Source: Halobacteriales archaeon QS_1_68_20 (GTDB lineage Archaea > Halobacteriota > Halobacteria > Halobacteriales > PXRE01). From it: a stretch of 64,000 nt of DNA. The notes below the pieces were generated by a model. That model was not told the DNA's origin and made no database searches. It saw only the letters and a list, made by a program, of their open reading frames with translations. The stretch lies in assembly GCA_003021085.1 (NCBI GenBank), contig PXRE01000018.1:1-64000 (forward strand). The letters run 5' to 3'. This document shows positions 8,726 to 17,498 of the stretch, piece by piece (position 1 is the first letter of the stretch; every line of letters begins with the position of its first letter). The translations under genes were made by a program, and so were the position numbers.

Positions 8726-9190
8726 GTCCGGCTCGAATTTTTGCGATCCTTGCCTTTTGCAGCCTGTTTTTCGTCGTACTCGTCCGGCGATGTGGCGCGC
8801 GCTGGTGTCCCCGTGAGTGAAACGAACGGGGGCTCGTCAGAGCTTGCTCTGACGGCGAGCGTGCCGCCCGTGGGCGACCGCGAACCCAGGCCGAACGAGG
8901 CGGCTGGGGAGGTGAGGGGCTGACCCCTAGGTCTAGTGATCGTTGGCGTCTATCCTGGTCGAACCGTGAACACGAGCGACCACTTGGCCCAGGGATGGCC
9001 ACCCCCCCCCCAGCCGACTGCGCTCCTCAGTCACGTGCGTTCCCTCCGGTGCTCGTCCCTCGCGCGCGTTGCTCGCGCGCGCCACGACCCTGGTCGGGCC
9101 ACGTAGACGTTTCCCCGACCTAGTCGGGCCCTGTCTACGTTACCCCAGTGGCGACAGATCGAGATCACCGGCCGGGGATCGACCGGGTCC
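8726..9190. other. Intergenic region with T-tract, stem-loop and a structured repeat
   Basis: After the SHOCT stop a T5 tract (8738-8742) may terminate transcription. A perfect stem-loop GTCAGAG-CTTG-CTCTGAC lies at 8836-8853. The structured repeat copy described separately occupies 8902-9024. A partly duplicated segment (GTCGGGCC..GTAGACGTTTCCCC then GTCGGGCC..GTCTACGTTACCCC) follows at about 9093-9148. No protein gene is supported. Confidence 0.5.
8902..9024 (+). repeat. Structured intergenic repeat, copy 1
   Basis: Shares long matching blocks in the same order with 11338-11457: GGGGAGGTG at the start, GACCCCTAGGTC in the middle, and GGGATGGCCAC then CCCAGCCGACTGCG at the end. The outer blocks of each copy are mutually inverted (GGCTGGGGAGG against CCCCCCAGCC) and GACCCCTAGGTC is self-complementary, so transcripts would fold strongly. 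The two copies bracket the small membrane protein and the phospholipase-D-like gene. It could be a miniature mobile element or an RNA element. Confidence 0.65.
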
Positions 9191-9433
9191 TCACCCCAGG
9201 AACGTGGCGAAGAACTGGAGTGCGAACGCGACGGCGACCAGCAGCGCGCCCGTTCGGCCGAGCCAGGTGTACTCGTGGACCTCCGCGGGCGCGATTTCGA
9301 CGTTGTAGGAGTCGAACTCGCTGTCGTAGTTGAGGTAGTTCGGCTCCTGGAAGAACTCCGCGAACAGCAGCAGCGCTCCGAGCGCGCCGATTCCGCTCGA
9401 CGCGAGTCCGAGCGCGGTGACGGCGTCGACCAT
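9191..9433 (-). CDS. Small two-TM membrane protein, unknown function
   Basis: An 80-residue protein starting MVDAVTALGLASSGIGALGAL with hydrophobic segments at about residues 8-26 and 56-78 (GRTGALLVAVAFALQFFATF) and an acidic external loop between them (YLNYDSEFDSYNVEIAPAEV). The downstream ATG at 9433 is chosen over one nine codons earlier because the upstream codons are Pro/Ser/Arg-rich and unlike the rest. Similar small proteins are common in haloarchaea, but I do not recognise a function. It is divergent from the phospholipase-D-like gene. Confidence 0.7.
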   Translation of the reverse strand: MVDAVTALGLASSGIGALGALLLFAEFFQEPNYLNYDSEFDSYNVEIAPAEVHEYTWLGRTGALLVAVAFALQFFATFLG

Positions 9434-9504
9434 GGGTTTGGGGGCGCGGGACGGGGGCAAAAATCTGCCGGAGATTCAAGAGGGATGACGCGACCAGTGC
9501 CGCC

Positions 9505-11235
9505 ATGCCCCGACGCACGCTCCTGGCCCTGCTCGCACTCGCCGTCGCGCTCGCGGGCCTCCCCGCAGTCCCGGCGACGCACCCTGCGGACGCCGGGCCG
9601 TCGTCGGGCCACGCCAGCGTCGCCGGTACAGCGGGTACGGGAGGGAGCGCCCACGTTCACAATCCGGACGCACTGGAGTCGGACGACCCTCCGGCGGCCG
9701 ATGGAGTGCCGAACCCGGTCGGACCGGCGAGCGGCCGGGAAGCCGCGATTCTCGCCGCGTACCCCGACCCCGTCCGGGACGGCGACGCGGGCGAGTTCGT
9801 CGTCGTGAGACTCCCCGGACGGGGCAACTGGTCGCTGGCCGACGACCACCGGACAGTCGACCTCCCGGAAACCGCCGAGGGCGTCGTCGTCGTGACCGCC
9901 GACCCGGAGAAGGCCCGCCCGCTCGTCCCGTACGCCGTCCTCGCGCTCCCCGACGACGTCGCGCTCGCCAACGGCGGGGACGTGATCCGCCTGCGCCGAG
10001 ACGACGACGTGGTCCACGAGGTCTCCTACGAGTCGGCGTCCGAGGGCGAACTCTACCGCCCGGGAGCGGGGTGGGAACCGCTGGGTGCGACCGACTTCTC
10101 GCCGAGCGCGTCCGGTCCGGCGACCGTGGAGCCGTTCGTCCTCCCCGACGCCCCCGAGGTTCCCCTCCGAGTGCTGGAAAGCGCCGAGCGCCGCATCCTG
10201 CTGGCGGGCTACACCGTGACCGACCAGCGGGTCCGCCGGGCGCTGGTCGAGGCGGCCCAGCGGGGCGTCACCGTTCGCGTCCTCGTGGACGGCGGCCCCG
10301 TCGGCGGCCTCTCCAGCCGACAGGCGTCGACGCTCGACGCACTGGCCGACGCTGGTGTGGACGTGCGCGCGGTCGGCGGTCCCCGCGACCGATTCGGCTA
10401 CCACCATCCGAAGTACGCGGTCGTCGACGACCGGGCCGTCGTCCTCTCGGAGAACTGGAAGCCCTCGGGAACGGGCGGGCGCTCCTCGCGGGGCTGGGGC
10501 GTGGTCGTCGCGGACGACGCCACGGCAGGCCAGTTGGCCCGGGTGTTCCGGGCGGATTCCGGCTGGCGGGACGCGATTCCCTGGCGGACGTTCAGGGAGG
10601 GGAAGACGTTCCAGCCCGCGGACCCGGCGGAGGGACGGTACCCCGCGAGGTTCGATCCCCGGACGCTCGGGGCGGAGTCGGTCTGGGTACTGGTCGCCCC
10701 CGACAACGTCGAGCGTGAGGTGCTGGCGCTGTTGCGGTCGGCCGAGGACAGGATACTCGTCCAGCAGGTGTCCGTCGGCGGCCGCGACCAGCCGTTCCTG
10801 CAGGCGACGCTGGACGCCGCCCGGCGGGGGGTCGAGGTCCGGATCCTGCTGTCGTCGGCCTGGTACGTCCGGGAGGACAACGCTCGCCTGGTCCGGTGGC
10901 TGAACGACCGGGCGGCCGCCGAGGACCTCCCGCTGGCGGCGAAACTCGCGGACCCGCGCGGCCGCTTCGAGAAGGTCCACAACAAGGGCGTCGTGGTCGA
11001 CGGCGAGCGCGCGCTGGTCGGCAGCGTCAACTGGAACAACCACTCCGTGCGCGAGAACCGCGAGGTGACGCTCGTGCTGGAGGGCGAGGCGGTCGCGGGC
11101 TACTACGAGCGGGTCTTCCGGAGCGACTGGCGCGGCGGGTGGTGGCGCGCGCCCGTCGGTTTGGGCCTGGCGGTGCTGGTCGCCGCGGCGCTGGCGGCGT
11201 GGTTCGGGCGGCGGCGGATCGAGTTCGAGCGATGA
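9505..11235 (+). CDS. Secreted phospholipase-D-like protein with lamin-tail-like domain
   Basis: A 576-residue protein. It has an N-terminal Sec-type signal (RRTLLALLALAVALAGLPAV), a beta-rich segment at about 85-205 that resembles a lamin-tail domain (GEFVVVRLPGRGNWSLADDH, GDVIRLRRDDDVVHEVSY), and then two PLD half-sites. The HKD motifs are HHPKYAVVD (about 303) and HNKGVVVD (about 492). A C-terminal transmembrane helix (about 547-568) ending in RRRIEFER anchors it to the membrane facing outward. Both HKD motifs are intact, so phosphodiesterase activity on lipid or nucleic acid outside the cell is plausible; the substrate is not predictable. Confidence 0.85.
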   Translation: MPRRTLLALLALAVALAGLPAVPATHPADAGPSSGHASVAGTAGTGGSAHVHNPDALESDDPPAADGVPNPVGPASGREAAILAAYPDPVRDGDAGEFVVVRLPGRGNWSLADDHRTVDLPETAEGVVVVTADPEKARPLVPYAVLALPDDVALANGGDVIRLRRDDDVVHEVSYESASEGELYRPGAGWEPLGATDFSPSASGPATVEPFVLPDAPEVPLRVLESAERRILLAGYTVTDQRVRRALVEAAQRGVTVRVLVDGGPVGGLSSRQASTLDALADAGVDVRAVGGPRDRFGYHHPKYAVVDDRAVVLSENWKPSGTGGRSSRGWGVVVADDATAGQLARVFRADSGWRDAIPWRTFREGKTFQPADPAEGRYPARFDPRTLGAESVWVLVAPDNVEREVLALLRSAEDRILVQQVSVGGRDQPFLQATLDAARRGVEVRILLSSAWYVREDNARLVRWLNDRAAAEDLPLAAKLADPRGRFEKVHNKGVVVDGERALVGSVNWNNHSVRENREVTLVLEGEAVAGYYERVFRSDWRGGWWRAPVGLGLAVLVAAALAAWFGRRRIEFER

Positions 11236-11635
11236 CTCGGTGGTGGACGTCCGCAACGTTTCGCGCAGTCGGAATGGAGTTCCGGCGTGCGAACAACGCG
11301 CGCGAGGGCCGCCGCCGGCGCTCGTGCCGGCGGCAAGGTTGGGGAGGTGTGAGGTTGACCCCTAGGTCAAGTGGTTGCTATCCTTGGCGGATCGACCTGG
11401 GTCAACGCTAGCGACTACTGGCACTAGGGATGGCCACACCCTCCCCAGCCGACTGCGTTACTCACTCCGTTACGTTACTCGTCCACCTGGAGAACGAGTT
11501 CCCCGAGCACCCGCTCGCACGGCTCGCGGGGACCTTGCACGGTGTTGGCTCGCGGCCCCCCGTCGGTCGGCACGCTCGCCAGCGTGCGCCGTGGGCCAAC
11601 CTCGACAGCGAGAAACGCCGACGGTTCCCCCGCGC
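11236..11635. other. Intergenic region carrying the second structured repeat
   Basis: Four hundred bases between the convergent PLD-like and DHH genes. Holds the structured repeat copy at 11338-11457 and, before it, a GC-rich inverted segment (GCCGCCGGCGCTCGTGCCGGCGGC near 11311-11334). No protein gene is supported. Confidence 0.5.
11338..11457 (+). repeat. Structured intergenic repeat, copy 2
   Basis: Second copy of the element at 8902-9024, same orientation. Outer arms GGTTGGGGAGGTGTG and CACACCCTCCCCAGCC are inverted complements; inside, GTTGACCCCTAGGTC and GACCTGGGTCAAC also pair. Total length is about 120 bp, like copy 1. The conserved arms and diverged loops suggest selection for folding, or descent from a miniature inverted-repeat element. 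Confidence 0.65.
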
Positions 11636-13552
11636 TCAGTCGTCGCCGACGACGCTACTCCCCAATTCTTCGTCGATCTCGGCGTCGGCCATCTTCTCGA
11701 CGAGGGCGTCCAGCACCGCCTCGCGCTTGCCGCGGACGTACTTGATGCTCCCGACGACGAGGTGGCCGCCGCCGCTGACGCCCGAACCGGGCAGTTCGTC
11801 CTGGAGCTGTTCGACCATTTCGGGGATGTCCAGTCGGACGCCGTCGCTCCGGAGGACGGCGAAGTCCGGCCCGAACCCGACGGTGATGGCCGGCCCGCCG
11901 TGCTCCTCGAGCATCGCGTCGTGGACGGCGGCGGTCGTCTTCCCCGGCGCGGGGTAGGTGAACCGGTGGGCGTGGTTCTCCACGTCGATGCGGTACAGAG
12001 CCGCGCCGTTGGCCAGTTCTTCGCGGTCGACGTGGGGGAGTGCGACGTCCAGTTGCCGGTCGACGGCCTCGCGGGACTGCCCCGCGAGGAACTCGACCAG
12101 TTCCCGGTGACGGGCTTCGTCGTCACACCCCACGTTCAGCGCGTCGTTGACGAGGCCGCGCCCGGGGTCGTACCGGAGCCGGTAGGCCAGGTAGTCAAGC
12201 GCCTCGCTGACGTCCTCCAGGGACTCATCGTCGTACCCGGCGTCGCCCGCGAGATCCAGGTAATCGGGCATCGCCTCCCCCTGCGAGCGGTCCGACAGGC
12301 CGGCGACGGCCGGGACGTGCTGGAGGTCGTCGCTCAGGTCCGGCCGGAGCATCCGCGCGAGTTCGACGCAGAGCATCCCCGTCGTCACGCGGTAGTCCTC
12401 GTCGTGGAGGTAGGGGTTGACGTGGGCAGACAGGAGCGGCCCCACGGCGTCCGGGTCGGGGTGGTGGTGGTCGACGACCGCGATGGGGATGTCGTAGTGC
12501 GCGAGGTTCCGGTAGGCGGGGGTGTCCTCCTCGGTGCTTCCGTTGTCCAGCATCAGCAACATCGGGAGTTTCTGGCCGTGGCGGTCCCGGTCCTCCAGCG
12601 CGAAGTTGAGGTCGCGGGTGGCGTCCTCCATGTCGTAGAACGGCGCCTTGCTGGGCGACCGCTTCAGAAGGTGCCGCGGCGCGTCGGGGTCCTCGTGGAC
12701 CTCCGCGATGAACTCCCGGAGGGCCAGTTCCACGGGAACGGCGGCGCACATGCCGTCGCCGTCGGCGTGGTGGCGGATCCGGATCGGACGGCTCTCCAGG
12801 ACGGTCCGGCGGAGTTCCCGGGCCAGGTCCCGGAGGTCCGGCAACAGTTTCTCTAGCGCGTCCCACTCGACCAGCGTGTCGACGTCGGCGGGTTCGGCCT
12901 GGCGCTGGACGGTGGCGTCCAGTCGTTGCTTCAGGTCCGCCGCTGCGTCACCGTCGAGGACGACGAACTCGTCGGCCTCGACCTGGACGGCGCCGTCGCG
13001 TTCCTCCACGCGGCCGGTGACCCTGACGGGGTCCCCGAGTTCGATCTCCGGGTACGCCCGGACGCCGGCGCCGGCGAACGCGGCACACGGCACGACCCCG
13101 GCGTTGGCGTCGTCGGCGACGCACTGGACGTTGAAGACGGTCGGGCCGCCGGTCTGGCGGATCTGCACGACCTCCCCCGCCAGGTGGACGGTCTCACCGA
13201 GCGCGTCCGGCAGGTCCGCGGCGGCCGCGAAGTCGTACTCGTGGTCGACTGCATCGACGCTGTAGTCGTCGACGTCGACCTGGGCGAACGAGAGGTCGCC
13301 GTCCTCGCGGACGTCCTCCAGTTCGACCACCAGTTCGTCCCCGACGGCGTACTCCCCGGCCAGGTTCGACTCGTGGACCAGTCCGCTGACGTGCTCGGAG
13401 AGGTCGACGAAGACCCCGTAGTCGACGACCCCGTTGACGGTCGCCAGGTAGGGTTCGTCCTCGTCGACGTCGTCGATAGTACAGTCCGGCGCGAGGTCGT
13501 GTACGACCGGGGCCGTCTCCCGGGCGTCCCCGCCGGCGTCGTCCGTCGTCAT
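11636..13552 (-). CDS. S1/OB-fold DHH phosphoesterase (haloarchaeal RecJ-like exonuclease)
   Basis: A 638-residue protein with four parts. They are an N-terminal S1-like RNA/DNA-binding domain (ATVNGVVDYGVFVDLSEHVS, about 30-85), a second OB fold (LAGEVVQIRQTGGPTVFNVQ, about 108-190), a DHH catalytic domain with RHHADGDGMCAA (about 278) and AVVDHHHPDPDAVG (about 363), and a DHHA1 domain ending with SGVSGGGHLVVGSIKYVRG. All metal-binding motifs look intact, so it is probably an active nuclease. The start at 13552 (MTTDDAGG) is chosen over an ATG 42 nt upstream because the latter adds a basic Gly-rich stretch unlike the acidic protein. It is divergent from the JAMM gene. Confidence 0.85.
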   Translation of the reverse strand: MTTDDAGGDARETAPVVHDLAPDCTIDDVDEDEPYLATVNGVVDYGVFVDLSEHVSGLVHESNLAGEYAVGDELVVELEDVREDGDLSFAQVDVDDYSVDAVDHEYDFAAAADLPDALGETVHLAGEVVQIRQTGGPTVFNVQCVADDANAGVVPCAAFAGAGVRAYPEIELGDPVRVTGRVEERDGAVQVEADEFVVLDGDAAADLKQRLDATVQRQAEPADVDTLVEWDALEKLLPDLRDLARELRRTVLESRPIRIRHHADGDGMCAAVPVELALREFIAEVHEDPDAPRHLLKRSPSKAPFYDMEDATRDLNFALEDRDRHGQKLPMLLMLDNGSTEEDTPAYRNLAHYDIPIAVVDHHHPDPDAVGPLLSAHVNPYLHDEDYRVTTGMLCVELARMLRPDLSDDLQHVPAVAGLSDRSQGEAMPDYLDLAGDAGYDDESLEDVSEALDYLAYRLRYDPGRGLVNDALNVGCDDEARHRELVEFLAGQSREAVDRQLDVALPHVDREELANGAALYRIDVENHAHRFTYPAPGKTTAAVHDAMLEEHGGPAITVGFGPDFAVLRSDGVRLDIPEMVEQLQDELPGSGVSGGGHLVVGSIKYVRGKREAVLDALVEKMADAEIDEELGSSVVGDD

Positions 13553-13712
13553 CGTTGCCGGTGGTTTGCCGCCGCCGCGTAAAACGCTTTGCAAGCGGAC
13601 TCGGGGCGCGACCGGCGGAATCCCTCACTGGGGCCGAGACCCGCGCGGAAACCCCGCCCGGGGCGTCGTCCATCCGGAACGTTTAGCACCGGGTAGGCAC
13701 GACCATCGTGGT

Positions 13713-14222
13713 ATGCCGCTGTTCCGGTCGGGCGGGGTCGCCGGCATCGCCCGCGACACCATGGAGTTCGTCCTCGAAGCTTGCGAGGACACCCACCCCA
13801 ACGAGTACATGGGCATCCTCCGCGGGACGCCGGCGAGTCGACTCGACGTCGACCGCGACGGCCAGGTGGTGACGGACGTCCTCTACATCCCCGGCACCGA
13901 GCAGAACCCGGTGAGCGCGACGGTGAAGACGAACATGATCCCCAACGACCGCCGGACGGTCGGGTCGGTCCACTCCCACCCCAACGGCGTCCTGCGACCC
14001 AGCGACGAGGACCTCGCCACCTTCGGCCGCGGCGAGGTCCACATCATCGTCGGGGCGCCGTACCGCTGGGGCGACTGGCGGGTCTTCGACCGCAAGGGCA
14101 AGCCCCGCGACCTGGAGGTGCTGGACGTCGACCTGCCGGACCCCGAGGACTTCTTCGACTTCGACCAGTCGGACATCGACGCGGAACTGGACGATGACCA
14201 CGACGTCGGGTGGGAGCCGTGA
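13713..14222 (+). CDS. JAMM/MPN-domain metalloprotease (desampylase-like)
   Basis: A 169-residue protein with a JAMM zinc site: Glu in NEYMGIL (about residue 31) and [14 protein letters not shown] (about 88-101), giving the H-x-H-x(7)-S-x2-D pattern. Archaeal proteins of this class remove ubiquitin-like SAMP modifiers or act on related isopeptide bonds. The ATG at 13713 is chosen because it follows the TATA-like GTTTAGC (about 13680) by roughly 30 nt, suiting a leaderless message, and because family proteins begin near this point. Its stop overlaps the ribL start. Confidence 0.85.
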   Translation: MPLFRSGGVAGIARDTMEFVLEACEDTHPNEYMGILRGTPASRLDVDRDGQVVTDVLYIPGTEQNPVSATVKTNMIPNDRRTVGSVHSHPNGVLRPSDEDLATFGRGEVHIIVGAPYRWGDWRVFDRKGKPRDLEVLDVDLPDPEDFFDFDQSDIDAELDDDHDVGWEP

Positions 14223-14647
14223 CCCGCGTCCTCGCGCAGGGCACCTTCGACCTGCTGCACCCCGGCCACGTCCACTACCTCCGGGAGGCCGCCGCCATGG
14301 GCGACGAACTCCACGTCATCGTCGCCCGCGGCGACAACGTCACCCACAAGGACCCGCCGGTCGTGGACGGCCGCCAGCGCCGGGACGTCGTCGCCGCCCT
14401 GGACGTGGTCGACAACGCACTGCTGGGCCACCCCGAGGACATTTTCGTCCCCGTCCAGGAACTGGACCCCGACGTGCTCGTCCTCGGCCACGACCAGCAC
14501 CACGAAGAGGGGGCCATCCAGAACGCCCTCGACGAGCGCGGCATCGACTGCGAGGTGGTGCGCGCGTCCGCCCGGGAACCGCGCTACGAGGTGGAGATGC
14601 TGTCGACCGGGGCCGTCATCGAACGCATTCTGGCCGAGCGCAACTAG
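14219..14647 (+). CDS. ribL: FAD synthase (archaeal RibL-type nucleotidyltransferase)
   Basis: A 142-residue cytidylyltransferase-like protein that adenylates FMN to FAD in archaea. The nucleotide-binding signature [18 protein letters not shown] (HxGH) is near the N-terminus, and the second signature region [12 protein letters not shown] is near the C-terminus. The GTG at 14219 is preferred to one at 14210 because it overlaps the preceding stop (GTGA), indicating coupling with the JAMM gene, and gives the family N-terminus [11 protein letters not shown]. The riboflavin pathway gene ribH lies 2.3 kb away on the other strand. Confidence 0.9.
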   Translation: MTRVLAQGTFDLLHPGHVHYLREAAAMGDELHVIVARGDNVTHKDPPVVDGRQRRDVVAALDVVDNALLGHPEDIFVPVQELDPDVLVLGHDQHHEEGAIQNALDERGIDCEVVRASAREPRYEVEMLSTGAVIERILAERN

Positions 14648-14669
14648 TCCGCTCCCACCGTGTCACCCT

Positions 14670-15761
14670 TCACCCCCGGCGACGGCGCAACCGCTCGATG
14701 CCGAGCGCGAGTCCGCCGAGGGTAGCGAGCGGCCCGACCCCGGGTGACGTCGCCTCCGTCCCGGTGGGCGTGGCGTCGGAAGGGGTCGGCGATTCGGTGG
14801 GCGTGGGGGTCAGTGATTCGGTGGGCGTCGGGGTCGGCGATGGAGTCTCCGTCGGAGTCGGTGATCCGGAGGGCGTGGCGGTCGGCTCCGGCGTCGGTTC
14901 GTGGGTCAGCGGCGGCGGATCCCGCTGCTCGCCCGGTTGGGGAACGCGAACGGCGCGCCGTCGTGGGTGTAGTGTCCCCGGGTGTGACTGCTGGCCACGA
15001 AGAACTCGTCGGTGGCGTACTGGGCCGTCCAGAACGACCACCTCCGGGGGGCGCGCCACCAGGCGAGCAGTTCGGGACGTCCCGGGTCGCTGACGTCGTG
15101 GATCTTCACGCCCCCGTCGTACCAGGACGTGTACAGCCGATCCCCGCGAAGGTCCATGTTGTGTGGCGTGGTGTTGATGCCCTCCTTCGTCGGATCCATC
15201 GAGGGAGGGGCCTCGATGGTCGCCAGCAACTGCGGGTTCGACTCGTCGGCGACCGTCGTGTGCGAACGACAGCAGGCCGTGGACCTCGGCCCACCGGTCG
15301 TCGTGGGCGGCCGGTGTCCAGCGACCCAGTTCGGCGGGTTCGGTCACGTCGTAGACGGCCATCCCTCGGCCGTCGACCACGTACAGCAGGTCACCGACGA
15401 AGTAGGCGTCGTGAATCGAGTGATCGGTCTGGAAAAACGCCGTCAGCGCGGGGTCCGTCGGATCGCTCACGTCGTAGAGAGCGACGCCGGAGAGGTCGCC
15501 CTCGCGGTCGTTGCCCGGACCGGGGACGACCAGCAGGTCCCCGTCGACCCGGACGTCCAGGATTCCGGTCATCGGACCGTCCTCGTGGTCGTCGACGACG
15601 CTCCGGTTCTCGGCGGCGACGGTCGGATCGGTCGGGTCCCGGACGTCGACGACGGCGAACCCGTCCTGGACGCAGACGTACGCGTACTCCGACCGGTCGC
15701 CCACGACGGCCTCGGTCGTGCCGGGAATCGCCACGTACCCGAGCGGTTCGTAGGTCGTCAC
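14670..15761 (-). pseudogene. LVIVD-repeat surface-type protein gene, two frameshifts
   Basis: The gene reads as a beta-propeller-like LVIVD-repeat protein ([35 protein letters not shown]) up to about 15250. It continues in a second frame ([20 protein letters not shown] ... [18 protein letters not shown]) to about 14930, then returns to the first frame for a Pro/Thr linker (PTPTETPSPTPTPTES) and a hydrophobic, arginine-ended tail (GVGPLATLGGLALGIERLRR). That tail resembles a degenerate PGF-CTERM sorting signal. Each junction needs a one-base correction. The GTG start lies only 4 nt after the aspC stop and gives no signal peptide, so the 5' end may also be lost. Confidence 0.7.
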
Positions 15762-15765
15762 GGCC

Positions 15766-16959
15766 TCAGAGGAAGCCGCCGTCCGCGAGTCGCTGGACGG
15801 CCTCGCGGATACGTTCCTGGCTGTTGGCGTAGGAGATGCGCGCGTACCCCGGCGCGCCGAAGGCGCTCCCCGGCACCGTGGCGACGTGGGCCTCCCCGAT
15901 GACCTGCTCGCACCACCGCTGGTCGTTCCCCTCTACCGGGAGCATCAGGTAGAAGGCGCCGTGCGGGACCTGGACCTCGACCCCTTCCTCGGCCAGCAGG
16001 TCGACCAGCAGGTCCCGGCGCTCGCGGAACGCCGCGACCATCTCGTCGATTTCCTCGTCGACCTCACGGAGCGCGGCCACGCCCGCGTGCTGGACGAAGT
16101 TGGCGGCGCAGGACACCGAGTGCGAGTGGACCTTGCCGGCTTGCGCGACGAGTTCTTCGTGAGCGGCGAAGTACCCGAGTCGCCAGCCCGTCATCGCGTA
16201 GCTCTTCGAGAACCCGGAGACGGTGACGGTGCGCTCGGCCATGCCGTCCAGGGCCGCGACGCTCGTCGGGTCCACGTCGTAGGTGACCTCGCCGTAGATC
16301 TCGTCGCTGATCACCGTCACGTCGTGTTCCACGGCGAGGTCCCGCAGGCCCTCCAGGGCCGTCCGCGAGTACACCGCGCCGGTGGGGTTCGACGGGGAGT
16401 TGACGATCAGCAGTTCGGTGTCGTCGGTCAGGACTTTCTCCAGGTCCTCCAGGGCGGGTTCGAGCTGGAAGTCGTGAACCGAGAGGTCCAGGCGGGTGAG
16501 CTGCCCGCCGGCGAGTTTGCCCATCGCCTCGTAGGAGACCCAGGCGGGGTCCAGCAGGACCACCTCGTCCCCAGCGCGGGACGACGTCCCGCTGGCTGAC
16601 GGGCTTTGCCCGTCGACGCCGTCCACCAGCGTCTGGACGACCTCGAACAGCGCCTGCTTGCCGCCGGGCGTGACGACGACGTTCTCGGGACCGTAGTCCA
16701 GGCCGTCCTCCGCGAGGCGGTCCGCGATGGCCTGGCGGAGTTCCGGGACGCCGTTCGACGGCGTGTAGCCGGTGTGGCCCTCGTCGATGGCCCGCTTGCC
16801 GGCCGCCTTGATGGATTCGGGCGTGTCGAAGTCCGGTTCGCCGACGCTCAGGTCGACGACGTCCGCGCCCTCGGCGGCCAGTTCGCTGGCCTTGTTCGAG
16901 ATGGCCAGCGTCGCGCTCGGTTCCACTCGCTGTACCCGTTCGGAGAACTCGAAGCTCAT
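15766..16959 (-). CDS. aspC: Class I pyridoxal-phosphate aminotransferase (aspartate type)
   Basis: A 397-residue fold-type I aminotransferase. It shows DLSVGEPDFDTPESI near the N-terminus, substrate/PLP loops VVTPGGKQALFE and NSPSNPTGAVYS, DEIYGEV, and the PLP lysine in SGFSKSYAMTGWRLGYF (about residue 250). It likely interconverts aspartate or similar amino acids with 2-oxo acids. A stretch of about 16 residues (GVDGQSPSASGTSSRA, about 127-142) interrupts the usual TLVDDGDEVVLLDPAW block and is encoded by two perfect DNA stem-loops. Its start overlaps the ribH stop (ATGA). Confidence 0.92.
   Translation of the reverse strand: MSFEFSERVQRVEPSATLAISNKASELAAEGADVVDLSVGEPDFDTPESIKAAGKRAIDEGHTGYTPSNGVPELRQAIADRLAEDGLDYGPENVVVTPGGKQALFEVVQTLVDGVDGQSPSASGTSSRAGDEVVLLDPAWVSYEAMGKLAGGQLTRLDLSVHDFQLEPALEDLEKVLTDDTELLIVNSPSNPTGAVYSRTALEGLRDLAVEHDVTVISDEIYGEVTYDVDPTSVAALDGMAERTVTVSGFSKSYAMTGWRLGYFAAHEELVAQAGKVHSHSVSCAANFVQHAGVAALREVDEEIDEMVAAFRERRDLLVDLLAEEGVEVQVPHGAFYLMLPVEGNDQRWCEQVIGEAHVATVPGSAFGAPGYARISYANSQERIREAVQRLADGGFL
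16576..16614 (-). repeat. Two in-frame stem-loops inserted in aspC
   Basis: GCGGGAC-GAC-GTCCCGC (16576-16592) and GACGGGC-TTT-GCCCGTC (16598-16614) are perfect 7-bp stems with 3-nt loops, five bases apart. The surrounding insert adds about 48 nt without breaking the frame and falls in a surface loop of the aminotransferase. Similar short stem-loops occur in intergenic DNA elsewhere in the window. Confidence 0.75.
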
Positions 16960-17363
16960 TGGGGTAGTTCCTCCACGAGGTCGATGGCGCTCTCGACGGC
17001 GCGTGCGCCGTCGTCGATCCGGTCGCGCGCCTCCTCGGCGCTCATCCCTGGGCCGGTGACCCCCAGCGTGACCGGTTTGTCCCGGTCGAGGCTGACGTCC
17101 GAGAGGTTCTGGGCGGCCGCGTGGCCGATGACCTGGTCGTGGTCGGTGTCACCGGTGACGATCGCCCCCAGCACTGCGACGGCGTCGACGTCGTCGCGCC
17201 GGGCGAGTCGGTCCGCGGCCAGCGGCGCGTCGTACGCCCCCGGGACGCGCACGGTCTCGACCACGTCGGCGCCCCGGTCGGCCGCCGCCTCCCGGCCCGC
17301 CGACTCCATCTGCTCGGTGATCGGCGAGTGAAACGTCGCCACCACCAGTCCGAGCCGTACCAT
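16956..17363 (-). CDS. ribH: 6,7-dimethyl-8-ribityllumazine synthase
   Basis: A 135-residue lumazine synthase, which condenses the pyrimidine intermediate with dihydroxybutanone phosphate in riboflavin synthesis. Visible family blocks are VVATFHSPITEQM, VRVPGAYDAPLAADRLA, AVAVLGAIVTGDTDHDQVIG (containing the active-site His region) and LGVTGPGMSAEEARDR. The ATG at 17363 gives the standard short archaeal protein; the much longer open frame upstream is a shadow of the opposite-strand gene. The stop overlaps the aspC start, so the two are co-transcribed. Confidence 0.92.
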   Translation of the reverse strand: MVRLGLVVATFHSPITEQMESAGREAAADRGADVVETVRVPGAYDAPLAADRLARRDDVDAVAVLGAIVTGDTDHDQVIGHAAAQNLSDVSLDRDKPVTLGVTGPGMSAEEARDRIDDGARAVESAIDLVEELPQ

Positions 17364-17498
17364 ACCGTCCCATCGTCGACCCCGAGTAAAAGCCCTGCCG
17401 GTTCCCCCGATTTCGGCCGCGGGGACGGTCGTGCCGTGTCGTAGGCGGACGAACGGAATGAGAAAGAGTTTCAACCGGTCACCTCTCTGCAACGGACG

